From Prototheca cutis (taxonomy: Eukaryota; Chlorophyta; Trebouxiophyceae; Chlorellales; Chlorellaceae): 64,000 nt of DNA. The first letter of the stretch is position 1, and the number at the start of each line of letters is the position of its first letter. The notes below the pieces were generated by a model that worked only from the letters and a program-made list of their open reading frames with translations, did not search any database and was not told the origin of the DNA. Shown here in pieces: positions 12,444 through 24,458 of this stretch. The position numbers and the translations under genes were made by a program. The stretch lies in contig BCIH01000004.1 of the NCBI GenBank assembly GCA_002897115.2, positions 67,336 through 131,335 on the forward strand. The letters run 5' to 3'.

Positions 12444-13129
12444 TTAAGACTCGAAAGGCGTTTGAATTGTCATCTGCAGCAATTGATACCCTACGCGACC
12501 TGGGGGGCTTGTCCGGTGGAGCAGGTCGACGACGGCTGCCGCCTTCGCGCCGCCGGCAGGATCGGGGATCAACCTGGGAAGGGGGACACAGTCATTCGAG
12601 TGGTTCTGCCGATAACCACACGGCTTCATGCAAATTGGCATGCAATTTCCATGATAAAATCTGTCGCTGATCATGCAGCAGAATATCGCTCTTGCACGCT
12701 GTTCAGGCTGACGGAAACATTGCCGCCAGCCTGTATCGGCGGCATACCTGAAGGTGGCGTTGCCGATCTCCAGCGCCACGATGGCCCCAGCGAGCTGCCG
12801 ATTTATGAGATCGTCATCTGACAAATTCCACAAGCACATGGATCATTTGAGTTTGGAGCTCACCTGCATCGGAGGATCAGGCAATAGGCTCCCCGCCCTC
12901 GCACCTACCAGATAACACGATTTCTGTGACGTCCCGCCCGCGCTGAACATTGGCGTATGGAAACGAGTCGGAACGCTGCATGTCATGCAAACCGGGGAGG
13001 AATCCGTTGCGTATTGCACAGGAGCCCATGCTTGGGACGCGCGCACCGCGCGCTTTTGTAGTACAGGTTGTTCGTAATGCACAGGGCTACGTTGCACCAC
13101 TCCCAGGCCTCCAGTATGACTACGCACAT
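12444..13129 (-). CDS. Small hypothetical gene with four putative exons
   Basis: The three downstream exons 12942-12909, 12817-12748 and 12573-12444 join in phase with good splice signals (cag|CGCGGG, CTG|gtaggt, gtcag|AT, TTCAG|gtatgc, cccag|GTTG). They give a coherent C terminus that begins RGRDVTEIVLSDDDLINRQL, continues AGAIVALEIGNATFRLIPD and is followed by GGAKAAAVVDLLHR. The first exon is weak: an ATG at 13129 with donor AAC|gtagcc would give MCVVILEAWEWCN and a 90-aa product. The real 5' end may lie further upstream. No family is recognised, and all ORFs here are short, so the gene could be spurious. Confidence 0.35.
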
Positions 13130-13524
13130 TATTGAGGGCTTATGTACTATGGCAGAGCCATCATAGCAACCTCAGCCCGCCAAACTCAACATGCATGGAT
13201 AATTGGGGTACAATGTGCTCGAGTACTGCCGGTGCGAGCACGTGGCGAGGGCATCGCCCTCTTGCCCGGCCAGAATGTCCGACGCTTAGGGGCAGCACGT
13301 GCGCAACCCCCCCACCCCCCAAAAAGCTGACGGTTCGGGAGACCCCCCATCCAATCCAAAATAAATCCAAATAACTACGTTGTACATTACATGGATGTTG
13401 ACAATGCATGGCATGCGCTACGTGGCATTCCTCGCACGATCCATGGCGGGCGTATGGGGGACGGGGTTTCGGCGCATGGGCAACATCCATCATGAGGCAG
13501 GAGGGGGATGGGGCCCTATATACC
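13130..13524. other. Intergenic, no supported gene
   Basis: Contains a C-rich stretch near 13308-13322 (ccccccaccccccaaaa) and several short ORFs without coding character. I see nothing else defensible here. Confidence 0.4.
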
Positions 13525-13899
13525 GTGCAGGGGCAAAAATGACGACACCTTTCTGAGATCCGTCGACTCCCACCTGCACAGCAGGGGCATGCCTCCCAAA
13601 CAAAATGCCTGTTTCACCACATTCCCTGGCCGCATCGCTTAGAGGATGGATTGGGTTCCTTCTTGGCAGCAGGGCAGGTCGTGCCAGGAGGTTTTAAAAG
13701 GCCCTGGAAATTGACCCTGGCACGACGCTTGTTGCAACTCGGTGGCCCATCATTGAGGTCATCCACCTTCCTATTGCCCTGTGGGGGGTGACAATTCACA
13801 GCCATCAGTGATGCCCAGCAACCCCCGGGGTGATGTGGCGCTGTTGCTGGCCGAGCTGGTTGCATTATTCTTGCCCTGCATGCTGCATTGTTTATGCAG
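13525..13899 (-). mobile_element. Internally deleted copy of a dispersed repeat (Fanzor-like element family)
   Basis: Read on the minus strand, 13899-13741 matches 40691-40846 at high identity (shared blocks include ctgggcatca, gatggctgtgaattgtcacc and ccccacagggcaa). After about 70 unmatched bases, the sequence near 13680-13528 matches 41145-41290 (shared blocks tgctgccaagaagga, caggcattttgtttggga and ctgtgcaggtggg). The two matching ends are in the same order and orientation. This copy lacks about 280 bp of the interior found in the other copy, the part that encodes the zinc-ribbon. No terminal inverted repeats or target duplications were found by eye. Confidence 0.7.
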
Positions 13900-14174
13900 T
13901 GCAGGTATATCAAGCTATCGAAACTGCCACGGCGCTATCAAATAGGCAAATAAATAGCTGTTCAAGTACATCCATGAGACCGTGAGGTCCATGTGAGATG
14001 GAATACATGGAAAGCCGCTGTGTTATTTTCTTCTTTTTTTTTTCGCGCGTGCATTGGTGTGTGCACACGCATGCACATGCCCAGAACGTTGCGGTTCCGG
14101 TGGTGTTCAGTGGTTGGGTAGAGTAAAGAGGCCGAGACCGTGAAGAGGATCTTGGGTTCAGTTGCTCGGAGCGG
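13900..14174. other. 3' flank of patatin gene A
   Basis: Includes a T-rich run (14028-14043) on the plus strand. Probably the 3' UTR of the minus-strand patatin gene. No gene is seen. Confidence 0.4.
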
Positions 14175-17043
14175 TTACGCTGCTGGAGTCTCAGCCTGTT
14201 TAGCAGCATCGTGCAGGCTTTGCCGAACCACCTTGTACAAGGGCCAGTCAAAGCCTCCTAGGCCGTTGTTGCCCTCGAGGAAGTTGCGGGCCGCCAGGAT
14301 GCCGTTGTGGAACAGGACGAGCATGCCCAGGAAGGGCAGGTTGAAGTCCAGCCAGAACACATTGCCCGTGTTGATGGAGGTTATCAGCTGCTTGTAGTCC
14401 TGCAGGTTTTGGGGGGCCAGTGGCACTGGCTTCTGATGCAGATACTGCACCCAAATGAATGCTTGTCAACTCCCATGGACACCGGTGAACCCTTCCCGGA
14501 GTGCGGGAGCTAGCAGGTCAAAACCCAGCATTCCCCCAGCACTCTCCAGGCCTGTCAATCCCTCTCCGCACGTCCTTCAAACAGCCACGTTCTCCCACCC
14601 CACATACCGGATTTTTCTCGACAAACTGGTACTCCAGGATGCTGGCGGCAGTCCACCCATCGGCCAGCGCCAGCTCGATAAGGTTATTTGTCGGCCGGAG
14701 CGGCCTGTCATCAAACAAGTTGGCGCCAAAGGTCGGGCAAACGATGTCCCTGCCATGGGGAACGTGGAACAGGTCGATTGGGAAGCCGGCCAGCAGTCCA
14801 CCATCCTGGAAGAAGACCTGCAGTCCAAATGGACGCGGACCGGGGGTTGTGTATTCATGCATGCAGAAGTGTGTTCCGAGGCAGTGGAGTGGGGCCAGGG
14901 TTGGAGGTCGGCGGGGGGGAGCAGGGCCCACGCGCAGTTGGCAGCGCCTCCAGCCCGGGGCCCCAGGGCGAGGCGGACGCAGAAGCAGGCAATGAACATC
15001 CATGCCAATGCACACTGCCTCACCTTTCTGGGATTCTCGCCGGTGTACCCCACCGTCCCCCAGTTGACAGGTGCAGTGGCATCCAAAACGGGCAGCGTCT
15101 CCCCGCGTGCCGGAACGACCATCGGCCGGAAGAAAACTGGCACTGACATGCTGGCCCTGGCCAGGAGTGCAGGGTTCCTGCGATCTGCAGCATACATCGT
15201 GGGGATAGAGCAAGGGTCTGTCTCCAGTGATGCTGTGACTGCACATCAAAGCATGGAAATCAGCATGCCAAGCCGGTGCTCGGCTGGCCAATGCACACCC
15301 AGAGAATAACTTTCCCCTTCTCTCCCACTCACCGACGTCCGTCCAGTAGAGCTCCGAAACAGTTTTTGGGAAGCGACGGCCGGCCCGCGCCCAGCTCAGG
15401 TTGGCTTTAGTAGATGTGGTCACGTCTGCAGCCACTGCCACCAAGAGACCCTCCGGTGCGGCCCCGCTCGCTTTCATCTTTTGCACTGGCTGCAGGCACA
15501 GGCATGGCAGAGTGAAACATGTGGGTTAGGAGAGCATCATTGGATCACATGATGCTTGGTGCAGCCAAGGCCCTTCTACCAGACGCACCCGGCCTTGATG
15601 CCATCATCATAGCCCTTGCCCACCCCCCAATTTCCGCACCGGCGTGTCTTTGAAGTTGATCTTGGTGAGATCACACTTGTCGTGCAAGTGTTCCAGCATT
15701 GTGACGTTGTATTTCTTCAACGATCTTTCCATCCACGACTTGAATTCATCGCCGGGGTGCACGCCCAAGTTCCAAAAGATATTCCACTGCAGCACAAGCA
15801 GGGGAGGAATTGTGAGGGCGACTGGCATGTGCTAGAAAGAGGGGGAAACCGTCCATCAACAGAGACAACTAGACCAGCTTGTAATGCAGGGCTCGCCTGC
15901 CACCGGCGTGCTGGCTGCATGGGCGGGCAGTCACAGGCCGAAGCGTCCACCCAGACTCCGTGCACTCACCAGAGCCAGCGGCCACCCAATCAGACCCGGC
16001 AAGGTCCGCAGCGGCACAGGCGCGCCCAGCGTCACGCCGAGTGCTGCATCCAGGAATGACTTCTCAAACGTGCCGCCATCTTTGAATTTGGAAATGGGCA
16101 TCGTCAGCATCAGCTCCAGCAGATCAGCTGCCACTGGTTCGTCGGGGCTCGTCCTTGCCGCGGCCAGCATGATGGCGGCAATGGACCCGGCCGAAGTGCC
16201 GGCAATCGCCCTTTAATCCAGGGGTTGAGAAGGAGGGTATGGTTCTGTGCAAGGTGCTGTTGCAGCGAGGGGTGCCACCGTGACCGGTACGTAATTCTGC
16301 CCTGTCAATCCACCGAGCACTCAGCAGATGTCCAGCAGCAGAGCAGACAACAGCAGCCCAGCCTATCCAACTGAAACTTTCAGCTTGGGCATTCTGAAGA
16401 AATGCTTCCATGTGAATACCACGTGGCGGTGGGCGCCCCTTCACCGATGCCTACCCCACGCCCCACTGCTGCTCGTGATCCCGCCACGGCCCGCACCTGA
16501 ACCGGATGCCTGCCTGTTCGAGGCCAGCGATGTATCCCACATGTGCCGCTCCCAGAAGTCCACCGCCTGTGTGAAGAAAGTTCAGCACGAGGGTGGAGGC
16601 TGGGCAGCTGTCCATGCCCTGCTGGAGTCCAGTCCTAAGGCCTGCAGATGTTTGTCCACGTGTCCAGCGCCGACAACCCAAACCCGGATCACCCGACGTC
16701 GTCCGTCCCACTCACCGGCCAGCACGAGATCGACCCAGTTCAGCTCCTTTGGCGAATGCTCATTTTTGGATGGCGAATTGGACAGAAGATCGCTCACTGG
16801 CTGTTTGAGCACAATCCCATTCAGCAAGGGCTGGACAGTGTTGAAGAACTCTTGGCAGATGTCGCCAGTCCGATTGCTCCTGAACATGCGGTCCCATTCT
16901 CTCTGTCGAGCCTGCCATTCAGGCCTTGACTTGACCATCTCGTAGTTCCAAGGCACGTAGAGATCGGTGCCGTCCGCCATGACTGTCCGTCCTGCCTCGG
17001 GAAAAGCACCGAAGAGCGACACCCCGCGCCACGGGATAAACAA
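14175..17043 (-). CDS. Patatin-like phospholipase, copy A
   Basis: Eight exons: 17043-16716, 16566-16497, 16210-15970, 15786-15624, 15485-15333, 15184-15024, 14817-14608 and 14444-14175, giving 531 aa. A start at the in-frame ATG at 16980 would give 510 aa. The glycine-rich oxyanion segment VLAGGGLLGAAHVGY is formed across the exon 1/2 junction. The nucleophile motif is GTSAGS in exon 3, and the catalytic aspartate lies in FFQDGG in exon 7. All parts of the Ser-Asp dyad are therefore present, and it should be an active acyl hydrolase on membrane or storage lipids. There is no signal peptide or clear transmembrane segment; exon 3 ends in a hydrophobic stretch (GLIGWPLAL). It is the tandem paralogue of the gene at 17762-20724. 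Confidence 0.88.
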
Positions 17044-17761
17044 AGCCGATCGGCACTGGATATGGCCTAGGCTCGCGAATCAAGACATTACATGTCCAAG
17101 GAAAACTTGGTGGCCACTCGTTTGTCAGTTGCATCGTCTTGGACATCAAGAAGCCAAGGGAAGGTGAGCAGGTTCCATCGGCACCGGAATTACGGAGCCA
17201 CCAGCAGCCACGATGGCAGTGGTCTGGAGGGAAAAGAGAATTGGTCCTCTCTTTGGATGGAATTACGTCAAACTGTCTTTATTTCATGACAAGGTTCATA
17301 AACAGCGTGTTTTTGAGCTGTGCTGGGCAGCAACGGAGCTGAGCCACTCGGCGATGCCGGCATAACAACCCAAAAGAACCTCAAACTCGACCCAACGCGA
17401 TGATTGATGTGGAATGCCACTTTTAGAACGCAGCGGCAGCGCACTACGTCATCCATCTCTCATAATGATCTTCATCGGTAACCATTGCCCTGACAATGCC
17501 GGCTGCCGAGTCGTGAATCTCTCATCAAACCCCGTCCCGGCACCGGGATTGTGGGCCTCCCTCAATCTGGGGTGTTCTGCCAAGGCCGAGCTTGTACAGC
17601 AGCTGTGGGTCTGTAAAACATCCGCAAACAAAGCCGATGTGACTGAAATCCTCTGAACAGCGACTCAACATTCAAGGTCTTACGCCGGCAGTGAGCTACA
17701 GAACAGGAATTTTCTGTCACCAAGAACCTTCCCCTCTCTCATTCCAAGACTTACACTGGCG
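17044..17761. promoter_or_regulatory. Spacer between the two patatin genes
   Basis: Holds the promoter and 5' UTR of copy A and the 3' UTR of copy B, both minus strand. Base composition is lower in GC than the exons. No convincing ORF or repeat is seen. Confidence 0.4.
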
Positions 17762-20724
17762 TCACTCGAAATCCTTGGATTTCGCCAATTGCTTCCTGAG
17801 CTCCTTGTAATTCGCCCAGTCAAAGCCATCACCCGTCACGGTGTTGGGCATGAACTCTGCAGCCGCCTGAACGCCCCTTGCAAAGAGAAGGAATCTGTCC
17901 AGCAAGTCCGGGTTAAAGTCCGTTGCTGATATTGGGGTCGTGTCGACATTCTTGATGATCTTGTTGTAGTCCTGTGTGGGTTGGCGACGTGCGGGTCATA
18001 CTTGTTGTGGAGGGGACACGATCCCATCTCCCCGGGGTGGGTGTGTCACTCCCCAGGACATCCCTCTGGTCAAACCCACCCATTTGCCCCTCTCCCCCCC
18101 ACTCAGGATACAAGCACAAAAGACAACGCACTGGGTTCCTCCGGATAAACTCTCGGTCCATAAATTGTGTGGACATGATGACATCTGCGCCGAGCAGGCC
18201 AGTCAGCGTCGAGAAAGACTGCTTTCCGCGGATAAGACTCAGGCCAACGCCAAAAGTTGGGCACCACACTCGCTCGCCCGGCTTCACATGGAACAGGCTG
18301 ATGGGGAAGTTGGACAGCATGCCTCCATCCTGGAGGTAAACCTGCGTCGTGCAGATCGAGGGATACTCTTTCTTTGCATGTGGTCATCCCTTGCCGCCAA
18401 GGCCCGCCCAGGTCGAGAGCTTGACTCTAACCCCAAGACTCACCTCGTCTGGCGCTTCTCCGGAGTACCCCACATCGGCCCAGGATTTCCCATTTGCCGG
18501 GATTGCTGGCAGGTCCGTGATATGCATGGGGATAAAAACCACAGGCACAGAGATGCTCCCCCGCACAGGCAGTGCGGGGCTCACGCCATCTGCAATGTGG
18601 AGCAGGTCATCGCACACACGGTGTGAGGATTACGGCAAGATGGCAACGGTTTGCACCAAGCCATGTATGCATCGGAAAATATGCCTGATGCGGGGCTTTT
18701 GGACTTGCAATCAGCAACACATGCGTACAGCGACGTCCATGTCCATCATTGCGTTCCAGGTTTGCTGTGACCAGCACGGGAGCCCTTTCGCCAAATCAAA
18801 CCACGCGGAACCATGGGACAGCCTGTAGCAATCCCCACATAAAAATAGCAATGCACCAGCAGAACCTGTGGTTCTCACCTGGGTCCTGCCAATAGAGCTC
18901 AGAAACCGTGAGCGGCCGGTTCATCTGTGGCGGCTTTTTTTGAGATGTTTCGGCCGAAGGCTGCAGCGCTGCGCCGTCCCCCTGATCGCCAACATACTTG
19001 GGCCTGGCCCAGCTCAGCGTCGCCTTGGTGGATGTCGTGACATCCGCTGCAACAACCACAAGCACTCCCTCAAGATACGCGGGAGACCCAGGGTGCGGCA
19101 TCTCTACCGTCGTCGAGCTGCCCTGCGGCGGGGCAGTGGCGGAGGCCCCGCGCTCGACGGTCCCGTCCTCATCAACCTGCGCACCATTGGGATCGGAAAC
19201 CAGGGTTTGAATGAGATACAGAGTCGCATGTGGTTAGCCTGCTTTCTGGAGCTTGGAAGCATCCTGCAAGAGAAATGGTCACACCAGAATGATGCCCACG
19301 GCCTCCAGGTTGCACTTGTCTCTCAGATCAGCAAGCGTTGCCACTCCGAGGTCATCCTGCTTCAGTCTGGCGTCCATCCAGGCCTGAAAGGCATCCCCCT
19401 TGTACAGCCCCAGGCTCGTCTGCACCTGGATCTGCAGTTTTCAGTGATGACGTGGGTGGGTGTGGACTGCACGTGGCAATGTGCAGCCATAGACAGTCAA
19501 CAGCATCGACACAATACACTTGGTCATTACTTGGGTGCCCCTGTGACGCATGCCTCCCATCGGGCATATTTAGATGATGGCGTCCACCATGAACACTCTC
19601 CTTCCATGCATCCAACCGGGTCTTCTCCGTCATCACTCCAATCCTCACATCAAAGAACGGTCCTCCTTACCAGGTGCCGGGCTTTCCAGATCGTGGTCAA
19701 CTTTGACAGCCAGCTGGGATTCTGTTTCGAAAACGTGTTTGTGATGGCTTCCACAGCGGACACGACACCGGGGTCACCATCCTGGAATGTAGAGATGGGC
19801 ATCTCCAGCATGATTTCCAGCAGCTTGGTCCCTGCCGGTTTGTCTGGGCTCTCCCTCGCCGCCGCGAGAAACGTTGCGGCGATGGAGCCCGCAGAGGTCC
19901 CGGCAATCGACCTTTTTTGTGAGGGGAATGGCTGATCACCCATTTTCTGAGCATGTTGATGGTCATGCTTTGACAAACCCCTTGCATCACGGTTTCCAAT
20001 GCACCGCGGCTGCCTGAACCGGACCCCAGCACCCACCTGAACCGGACCCCGGCACCCACCTGAACCGGACCCCGGCACGCTCGAGGGCATAGATATACCC
20101 GGCATGGGCAATGCCATGCAGCCCGCCGCCTGTTGTTGAGAGTGAGGGGAGAGCCGTTGTGTGTGAGGATTTTTCGCTGGGTCCCAATGGAGGCACCTTC
20201 ACAGCACGGGACCCGCAGACCACCATTATGCGGATGGAACTTTGCAGAAACACTGATTTTTGGTGATCATGAATCGCACATCATTTGACATTCCTCACGG
20301 CATCAAGTGCTGCTCACCCACCTGCCAGGACAAGGTCAACCCAGTACAGCAGTTCTTGAGGATAGTCGCTGGCGTTCACCAAGTTGTTTTCTGACACAAG
20401 GTCGCTGACGACACTCGTGGGTTTGATCTCACGGATCATGCCTTCCACGTACTTCTTGAACAACTCCGCCATGGCAGGGACATCCGCGTTTGCAAGCGAC
20501 GTGCCATCCCCCGAGAGCTTCTTTAACTCGGGGTCGCCCTCGAGCTTTGAGCGCGCCACACTGGCGCGATCTAGATCTGTTGGCGAAGCTGCTGCAGATC
20601 CGTTGGAAGCATGAGGCCTACATCTATGACCAAAAGGAGCGAGACGCCGTGGCGTGTGTCGGTGGGTAGGACAGGGCATCCACCATTTGGCAGCTTGACC
20701 GATCATTCCCGGACGGAGTTGCAT
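17762..20724 (-). CDS. Patatin-like phospholipase, copy B
   Basis: Eight exons: 20724-20322, 20129-20060, 19911-19671, 19431-19300, 19176-18879, 18589-18444, 18341-18132 and 17971-17762, about 569 aa. It keeps the oxyanion segment (VLAGGGLHGIAHAGY), the nucleophile motif GTSAGS and the Asp motif YLQDGG. Exons 2, 3 and 7 have exactly the same lengths as in copy A (70, 241 and 210 nt) and the same phases, which shows tandem duplication. Exon 1 matches copy A only in its last part (SDLV...ELLYWVDLVLAG), so the start at 20724 is tentative. Exon 5 is much longer than in copy A because of an Ala/Thr/Ser-rich insertion. Confidence 0.85.
20014..20079 (-). repeat. 23-bp tandem repeat, three copies, carrying the exon 2 splice donor
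   Basis: Units start at 20014, 20037 and 20060 on the plus strand (ctgaaccggaccccRgcac, the last truncated). On the coding strand each unit ends TTCAG, and the first two are followed by gtgggt, so the true 5' splice site of patatin B intron 2 has a near-perfect copy 23 nt downstream. Confidence 0.9.
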
Positions 20725-21468
20725 GGTCAGCTCGACTGTTTGAACTTGTTGTAATTCGGCTTCCTGAGCTCATGTGCTCAAAACGGAAATACGCGCAGGG
20801 CAAAGGGTCCATTGGCTAGCTCAACTCCGATCTGCAATATTTTACCTGGGAGAAAGCACGATGGCCAGCTTCCACCAGCTTCTGTGGAAATACTTTTCTG
20901 GAGACGTCCCAAAGCCCAAAATAAGTCACATGGTGTATATTGGTGTTCTTGCGATCCACTCGTCTACATCTTCATCCTCAACATCTGGAACGGCTTCACC
21001 CCTCCTGTCTCGCACGGCAGGATAGCTGTGCCGCCAAAAAAACACATCGAGAGGGTACCATCCCCGCTTAATCCAGCAAATCAAATTCAATCATCATTAT
21101 GTACGTGTTTGATCCAGTGCCTTGTTCATCGGGACCTTGCCAATCGCGTGGTTCCTGCCCGGGTGTTCACAAACTCTCCTCAGGGCCCTACGTCCGACCG
21201 GCGGCGTTGCGAATGTCGGAGGCCGTAATGACGAGCATGCCGGATCTGGGGTGATCGTTCAACCCCACCAGTTTGAGACAGGATTCCCGAGTCTAGATAG
21301 GGACGCACATCGAGAACAATGGAAATAATAGTGACTATTATTGGCACATTATTTTCCAGAGATTGGTGGGCGACAGAGGGTGCTCCGGGGACATGGAGTT
21401 TGTGACGCGCTCGGCGGTAGTTCCCTAGTCCATCGGCGGAGGGGTAGCGGCGAAATTGCCCGATCCAC
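20725..21468. promoter_or_regulatory. Divergent promoter region between patatin B and FCP1
   Basis: A 744-bp spacer between a minus-strand and a plus-strand gene. Short ORFs only. The segment around 21020-21100 and 21320-21350 is AT-rich. I see no defined motif. Confidence 0.4.
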
Positions 21469-24085
21469 ATGGGCGACAGCAGCGGGGATGATCTAGAGGA
21501 GTTGTTGGAGCAGGAGCTGAACGCGAGCCGTGAGAGCAGCGACCCCGAGAGCCGGTACGCTTGCCGTGGGGCGTGATCAACTCCTCATGGGCGTCTGGTG
21601 GGCACACACCCGCAGGCATGTCAAGAACCTCACCAAACCGATGCCGCTGCACATCCTCAGGTCCCCACCACCAAAGAGGCATCAGACCGTCCCGCCAAAG
21701 CAAGCAAACGGGTCCCTGGCTGGCCAAGGTGACTGCGCTGGCATGGGCGGGAGGGTGTTCACGATCTCGCGCATTGCTGCCCATGGATACATTCTCTTGC
21801 CCAAAAAAATCTGCGCAATATGCATGAGGGGTTGTCTTTCTGTAGATGTGGACGAACATACCGTGGAATGTGTGGCGTGTAGCGAGCTCCACCACTCTGT
21901 TGTTCCATTGCCACCCCAAAAGTACCTGGTTACCACAACGGCACACCTGCACACCTGTCACACCCCGGTANCCCCCTGCTCCCCTTTCTCCCTCACCCTC
22001 GCCACCTCTTCAGCAGCACCGGCCTCACCCATCTGCCCGCCGCATCCTGGCTACCTGGGCGGTCTCTGCATCCGCTGCGGCGAGCTGCGGCCCGAGGACG
22101 ACAGGGAAGAAAGCGTGGCGCTGCGGTACATTCATGATGGCTTGGAACTCACCGCACGGGAAGCTGCCCGTGCTCGAGAGCGTGCGGTGAGCCATGTGCT
22201 CGCCCGCCGCCGTCTCATCCTGGTGCTAGACCTGGACCACACTCTGCTCAACTCCACAAGATTCATCGACCTCAATGAGCAAGGTACATTTATTTATTAT
22301 TTTTATCGATTTATTTCTTTTTTGAGGGGGGGGGGGGGGGGCACGGATGTGTTGCTGCTAATACTGATCAAGGAATGTGACAACCCCATGCCCATCAATG
22401 GACTGCAGAGACGGCACAGCTTGAGGCCCAACTTGAGAAGGAAGGCCCCGACAGACCCTCGCTGCTGCGACTGCCGGCGCTGGCGACATGGACGCGGCTG
22501 CGCCCGGGCGTTCGCGCTTTCTTGGACCGTGCACATGAACGATATGAGATGCACGTTTACACCATGGGCGACCGGGCTTATGCCCAGGCCATGGCCGCCG
22601 CACTCGACCCAGATGGCAGCCTTTTCTCGGGTCGTGTTATCTCGGCGGTGCGCATGCATACTGCCTGCGTGTGTGGGGGGTGTGCGTGTGTGAGGGGTTA
22701 TGTTGCACTGTTGAGCGGTGTTCAAGGGCATTGCATGAACCGGACACCATCACCGCTGCATGATATGGCCTCCACACGGCCCCCCCCTTCTTCTGAACAC
22801 CTTCAATGCACCCCATTCCCGGACACGGGACACAGGGCGACAGCACACAGCGATTTGTCAAGGACCTGGATGTTGTGCTGGGGGGCCCAGCACAGGTTTT
22901 GATCCTGGACGACACCGCCGCTGTCTGGCCCCGGCACGGCAGCAATCTCCTGCCCATCAACCGCTACATCTACTTTCGCGCATGCGCGGAGCGATTCGCC
23001 GCCCTGTGAGTGCACCAGCTTGGATCGTGTCGGAAATTCACGAAGATTTCTAATGCCCAGCGCTGCATCTGCGGATGTGTCATTCTTTCCACCCGTTGTC
23101 ACAGTTCACAGTCTCACGAACTTCCCTCTCACCTCAGCGGGTCGAGCTGGTTGGAGCGGGGCGCTGATGAGGACGCTGAGGATGGGCCGTTCACATCCAT
23201 TCTTAAAGTGCTGGAAAGCGTGCATGAAGCTTACTTTGCAGCACAGGACGGTGTGTGCTGTTTCGGTGCTGTGTGGTCGACCCTTTTAAAGTGTGGCTTT
23301 TGCGAGGGCCTCGGGCCCCGGGTCCAGGGCCAAGGGCGGTTGATTCATAGCCGGGCATTCTCCACCCGGGATGCTAGCTACTCACAAGCACCACTGCTCC
23401 GACCATTCATGAACACACCAGCTGGGAGCGAGGCGGACGTGCGGCCGCTGGTTGCGGAGCAGCGAGCCAAGCTGCTGGCTGGCACGACACTGCTCTTCTC
23501 GCGGGTGGTGCCGTTGGGTTCTCGGGAACCGGAGCTGCACCCGCTGTGGCAGATGGCGGTCGCCTGTGGCGCGCACTGCACGCTGGAGCCGGGCCCGGAG
23601 GTTACCCACGTCGTAGCCCCAGACTGGACTCAAAAAGTTCAGTGGGCAGCCGAACACGGCAAGCCCGCCGTCACGCCCACCTGGATCGTGAACACAGGTG
23701 AATTTTGCAGGGCCTTTTTGGACGCCGGGAGGGGGGGGGGACAGCGAGATGTTTGGGGGCTGGAAGCTGACGGTAGTGACCAGGCCGGCATGAACTATTC
23801 CAATGCACGTTGTGGGGTTTCGATTGGGTTGTTACAGATGATTGAATTGGACGCTAGCACACACATTCATACGATCGCATTACAGCCGGTGGTTGGAGGA
23901 GGGCACGTGAGGAGGACTTCTCCATTCCCAGCCCCATGGCGAAACCGAGCAACAGCACCGGAACTGGCCCCGCCGACGCAGCGCCTGCACCGGCACCGGC
24001 GCTGGACTACAAGGAGGAGTGGCGGCGGGCCATGCTTGCTGCCGGCGGTGGCCAGGGCGCCGCAGCCGATGCGCACCAAAGCTGA
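21469..24085 (+). CDS. FCP1/CPL-type RNA polymerase II CTD phosphatase with BRCT domain
   Basis: Seven exons: 21469-21529, 22014-22283, 22409-22647, 22836-23005, 23138-23250, 23422-23697 and 23886-24085, giving 442 aa. An acidic N terminus is followed by the Cys/His segment CPPHPGYLGGLCIRCG seen in plant CPL3/CPL4. Next comes the HAD-type catalytic motif LVLDLDHTLLNST (DxDxT) and further FCP1 blocks (WTRLRPGVRAFL, YEMHVYTMGDRAYA, VLILDDTAAVW). A BRCT domain (VTHVVAPDWTQKVQWA through VTPTWIVNT) and a basic tail close the protein. It should dephosphorylate the Pol II C-terminal repeat in the nucleus. Exon 1 could instead end at the gtacgc donor at 21555, but only the gtgaga donor at 21530 keeps the frame with exon 2. 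An ambiguous base lies in intron 1 at 21971. Confidence 0.92.
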
Positions 24086-24458
24086 TTTTTTCGCCGAGTG
24101 CTGGCGGTGTGCGTGGTTGAGTGCTGCGGCGCTTTGTCGGCTGTGTGGCGATCCCGACTGCAGACGGCGGCTACACCAGGTTTCATCTGCACATTGTTTC
24201 CGACCTCTGTGGTGCTGGAATATGGAAGTGTGCCATGCAGGCCATCCATCAGCTGTTCTGCTGGACGCCTCTTTGTTTCTATGGTGTACAAAAAACAATA
24301 TGCCAAGTGACAAGCAGGGTAATAGCGCAGCAGTGACTGGTGGTGGGCTGTAGTCGGGGAGCCGTCCAGGTGTTGCTAAACACACTGCGTGGCGTACCCC
24401 AAACCCAAGACCTCTCCCTGCCCCTCATTCCAAGTTAATCTTACAACGAATGCACATC
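24086..24458. other. Convergent 3' spacer (FCP1 / proteasome alpha4)
   Basis: Both flanking genes end here. No gene or element is seen. Confidence 0.45.

Noticed and set aside
18611..18617. Patatin B exon 6 starting at 18610 with a non-AG acceptor
   Set aside because: The AG 21 bases further in (attgcag|AT) gives a canonical junction and a better match to copy A, so no non-canonical intron is needed.
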